From an uncultured Collinsella sp. (lineage in GTDB: Bacteria > Actinomycetota > Coriobacteriia > Coriobacteriales > Coriobacteriaceae): DNA of 10,383 nucleotides. Below the pieces are notes generated by a model that saw only the letters and a list, made by a program, of their open reading frames with translations, made no database searches and was not told the DNA's origin. The position numbers and the translations under genes were made by a program. Positions 9,396-10,383 of this stretch are shown here, piece after piece (the first letter of the stretch is position 1; the number at the start of each line of letters is the position of its first letter). The stretch covers positions 1-10,383 of the forward strand of contig CABSDO010000078.1 of assembly GCA_902476475.1 (NCBI GenBank), given 5' to 3'.

Positions 9396-9451
9396 TAGTC
9401 GTTGGGGACGTTCTTGAATGACTAGTCGTTTAAGAACGTCCCCAATGACTA
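9396..9451 (+). repeat. REP-like 56-nt palindrome
   Basis: Positions 9396-9421 pair with 9426-9451 in a 26-bp stem, leaving a CTAG tetraloop (9422-9425). The core arm is TTGGGGACGTTCTT (9402-9415), mirrored by AAGAACGTCCCCAA (9432-9445). Three pairs are non-Watson-Crick (9401/9446, 9416/9431, 9419/9428) and all are G-T on this strand. The ends repeat TAGTC/GACTA, which also resembles the centre GACTAGTC. GGGGACG-TTC palindromes are, from general knowledge, a recurring kind of extragenic repeat in gut Gram-positive genomes, and some such repeats are mobilised by RAYT transposases. No transposase is in the window. It sits between the rpoD terminator and the tRNA promoter, where it could also act as a second terminator or insulator. 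Confidence 0.75.
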
Positions 9452-9477
9452 GGTCGGAAAATTTCTTAAAAAAGTTC

Positions 9478-9505
9478 TTGCCCTGAGCCGATTCGTCCGT
9501 ATAAT
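9478..9505 (+). promoter_or_regulatory. Promoter of the tRNA-Asn pair
   Basis: A perfect -10 TATAAT (9500-9505) follows a -35-like TTGCCC (9478-9483, four of six) at 16-bp spacing. An A/T-rich run upstream (9458-9473) could serve as an UP element. The predicted transcript starts about 20 nt before the first tRNA. This is the most consensus-like promoter in the window, as expected for stable RNA. Confidence 0.8.
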
Positions 9506-9535
9506 AAACTTCGTTGCTTGAGAGCACGCACCTAT

Positions 9536-9610
9536 TCCTCGGTAGCTCAATGGTAGAGCACGCGGCTGTTAACCGCGCTGTTGTAGGTTCGAGTCCTACC
9601 CGGGGAGCCA
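9536..9610 (+). tRNA. tRNA-Asn(GUU), copy 1
   Basis: This is a complete 75-nt cloverleaf. The acceptor stem pairs TCCTCGG with CCGGGGA (one G-U), followed by discriminator G and an encoded CCA (9608-9610). The anticodon stem CGCGG/CCGCG holds the 7-nt loop CTGTTAA, with anticodon GTT at 9568-9570, which reads AAC and AAU as asparagine. The T arm GTAGG-TTCGAGT-CCTAC is canonical and contains the TruB target uridine. It is transcribed from the strong promoter just upstream, probably together with copy 2. Confidence 0.97.
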
Positions 9611-9643
9611 GAATTTTTCAGCCCTTTCTGTTGGGCTTTAAAT

Positions 9644-9718
9644 TCCTCGGTAGCTCAATGGTAGAGCACGCGGCTGTTAACCGCGCTGTTGTAGGTTCGA
9701 GTCCTACCCGGGGAGCCA
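9644..9718 (+). tRNA. tRNA-Asn(GUU), copy 2
   Basis: Identical in all 75 positions to copy 1, including the GTT anticodon (9676-9678) and the encoded CCA (9716-9718). No promoter-like sequence is visible in the 33-nt gap between the genes, so it is probably cut from the same precursor, which ends at the terminator starting 7 nt downstream. Confidence 0.97.
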
Positions 9719-9724
9719 GGTTGT

Positions 9725-9754
9725 AAAACCCGTCGCTTATGCGGCGGGTTTTTT
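9725..9754 (+). terminator. Intrinsic terminator of the tRNA operon
   Basis: A 12-bp stem (9725-9736 with 9741-9752, one G-U pair) encloses a TTAT loop and runs into a six-T tract (9749-9754). It is a textbook intrinsic terminator directly after the second tRNA. Confidence 0.93.
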
Positions 9755-9912
9755 CATGCCGCGATCGCTGTTCGCGAACGTTACCGTATCAACATTTCGT
9801 GTCGAGGATGTAATCCCGAGGCCCGCCACCTCAACATGGCGCGGTCGTTGTAGAATATTGCAATGATTGCTCCCACGAGATGGTGCCGCGAGCACCAGAT
9901 AAGGAGATTCTT
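9755..9912 (+). promoter_or_regulatory. Leader region of the Asp23/Gls24 operon
   Basis: This gene-free stretch must hold the promoter for the next operon. The best -10 is TAGAAT (9851-9856); no good -35 sits at the normal distance (the nearest is TCAACA at 9831-9836, with a 14-bp gap), so the call is tentative. Two small palindromes lie at the upstream end, GCGATCGC (9761-9768) and GTTCGCGAAC (9770-9779). A 6-bp hairpin, TGGTGC/GCACCA (9881-9897), ends 3 nt before the AAGGAG ribosome site (9901-9906) and could affect access to it. The long reverse-strand open frame over this region is not supported. Confidence 0.4.
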
Positions 9913-10269
9913 GTGTCTGAGACCATTAACGGCAGCCTGAGCGTCTCGAACGACGTTATTGCCGATATTGCCGGTTATGCCGCGATGACGTGCTATGGCG
10001 TCGTCGGTATGGCCGAACAGCTCCAGGGCGCCGAGAGCGTGCGCCTGCTTGCCGGTCAGCGCCTCCGCAAGGGCGTGCTTGTCTCCGCCGACGAGAACGG
10101 CCTTACGGTCGATCTTCACGTCGTGCTCGAGAACGGCGTCAACATGAAGTCCGTCTGCCACAATCTTTCGAGCTCCGTTGCCTTTACCCTGCAGGAGATC
10201 GCCCAGATCGATCCCGCCAGCCTTAAGATCGGCATCCATATCGACGCGCTCAAGAGCCGTCTGAACTAG
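9913..10269 (+). CDS. Asp23/Gls24 family envelope-stress protein (YloU-type)
   Basis: The 118-aa product is a small Asp23/Gls24 (DUF322) protein. Family members in Gram-positives are linked to envelope stress or, for YloU types, sit beside the fatty-acid kinase gene; their molecular role is poorly known. The family pattern is clear: NGSLSVSNDVIADIAGYAAM near the N-terminus, CYGVVGM, then DLHVVLENGVNMKSV and the C-terminal IGIHIDAL. No signal peptide or membrane segment is visible. GTG 9913 is chosen because AAGGAG (9901-9906) lies 6 nt ahead; an in-frame ATG at 9880 would add 11 residues but lies in the leader hairpin and has no good ribosome site. The gap to the next gene is 27 nt, so the two are probably one operon. 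Confidence 0.88.
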   Translation: MSETINGSLSVSNDVIADIAGYAAMTCYGVVGMAEQLQGAESVRLLAGQRLRKGVLVSADENGLTVDLHVVLENGVNMKSVCHNLSSSVAFTLQEIAQIDPASLKIGIHIDALKSRLN

Positions 10270-10296
10270 CATCCGAAAACGGAGATTCAAATACCC

Positions 10297-10383
10297 ATGA
10301 TTGCAAAGACCATTCGCACCTGTTTTCCGATCGCTGCGGCTGCCGTTTCCGACAAGGCCGAGGAGATCAACAAGCTCAACGTC
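10297..10383 (+). CDS. fakA: DAK2-domain protein, probable fatty-acid kinase subunit FakA/YloV (3' partial)
   Basis: Only the first 29 codons are inside the window, starting at ATG 10297 with GGAG (10281-10284) 12 nt upstream, slightly far. The ending EEINKLNV matches the N-terminal helix of FakA/YloV proteins, which normally continues into the FPVPDGDTG nucleotide-binding motif just beyond the window. FakA is the ATP-binding subunit that phosphorylates exogenous fatty acids held by FakB for lipid synthesis. The position right after an Asp23/Gls24 gene matches the widespread yloU-yloV pairing and is a main reason for the call. The alternative is another DhaL/DAK2-type kinase subunit. Confidence 0.75.
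   Translation, partial: MIAKTIRTCFPIAAAAVSDKAEEINKLNV

Larger units (their letters stand above)
9534..9719 (+). repeat. 78-nt direct repeat carrying the two tRNA-Asn genes
   Basis: Positions 9534-9611 and 9642-9719 are identical, covering each tRNA plus two bases before it and one after it. The copies are offset by 108 nt. The 30-nt spacer contains a small 5-bp hairpin (AGCCC 9620-9624 with GGGCT 9633-9637), which might assist processing of the dimeric precursor. This is most simply a local tandem duplication kept identical by gene conversion. Confidence 0.9.

Noticed and set aside
9396..9451. Palindrome as the inverted ends of a small insertion sequence
   Set aside because: The arms are separated by only 4 nt, so no element lies between them, and no target-site duplication is evident around the outer ends.
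9611..9643. tRNA spacer hairpin as a terminator between the two tRNAs
   Set aside because: The stem is only 5 bp and is followed by just three T's, so it is too weak; a complete terminator follows the second tRNA.
9534..9719. Possible CRISPR-like repeat-spacer-repeat
   Set aside because: There are only two copies, and each is a full tRNA gene with cloverleaf, anticodon and CCA.
9514..9726. A 70-codon open frame running through both tRNA genes
   Set aside because: It is a translation of the duplicated tRNA sequence, a well-known false-gene pattern; it has no ribosome site of its own and the cloverleafs are complete.
9781..10290. Reverse-strand open frame of 169 codons over the Gls24-type gene and its leader
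   Set aside because: The + strand frame has a good ribosome site, a recognised family and a conserved neighbour, while the reverse product shows no known pattern.

Overview
The window is about 10.4 kb of GC-rich bacterial chromosome. Every protein gene reads on the + strand and all are housekeeping genes. The group 1 sigma factor has the region 2 to 4 sequence style of actinobacterial RpoD/HrdB. Together with the GC-rich codon use and the frequent GTG starts, this suggests a member of the Actinomycetota, and I would guess the Coriobacteriia (a Collinsella-like gut bacterium). The genus is an inference from general familiarity, not something the sequence proves.

Positions 1-7886 form one tightly packed gene train: infB (5' end cut by the window), rbfA, nrnA-like DHH phosphoesterase, truB, ribF and dnaG. 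Gaps are 15 nt or less, and three of the five junctions are overlaps of 4 or 8 bp, so translation is probably coupled. The first five genes are the classic translation-initiation/ribosome-maturation cluster. The sixth is DNA primase, which in many bacteria sits instead with rpoD in the 'macromolecular synthesis' operon. Here the two clusters meet directly, with no rpsO between ribF and dnaG. A 110-nt gap with a plausible extended -10 promoter separates dnaG from rpoD (7997-9343), which ends at a strong hairpin.

Positions 9344-9912 hold RNA genes and regulatory DNA. In order they are the rpoD terminator, a 56-nt near-perfect REP-like palindrome, a consensus-like stable-RNA promoter, two identical tRNA-Asn(GUU) genes 33 nt apart, and an intrinsic terminator. 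A short leader with small inverted repeats then precedes the next operon.

From 9913 the next operon begins with a small Asp23/Gls24-family (YloU-type) gene. It is followed by the first 29 codons of what looks like fakA/yloV, the DAK2-domain fatty-acid kinase subunit, cut by the window end.

I found no CRISPR array, transposase, prophage gene, toxin-antitoxin pair or defence system. The least explained element is the 56-nt palindrome at 9396-9451. The rest is conserved core genome with some lineage-specific details: the operon fusion, an acidic/basic insert in the sigma factor, and a long disordered linker in primase.
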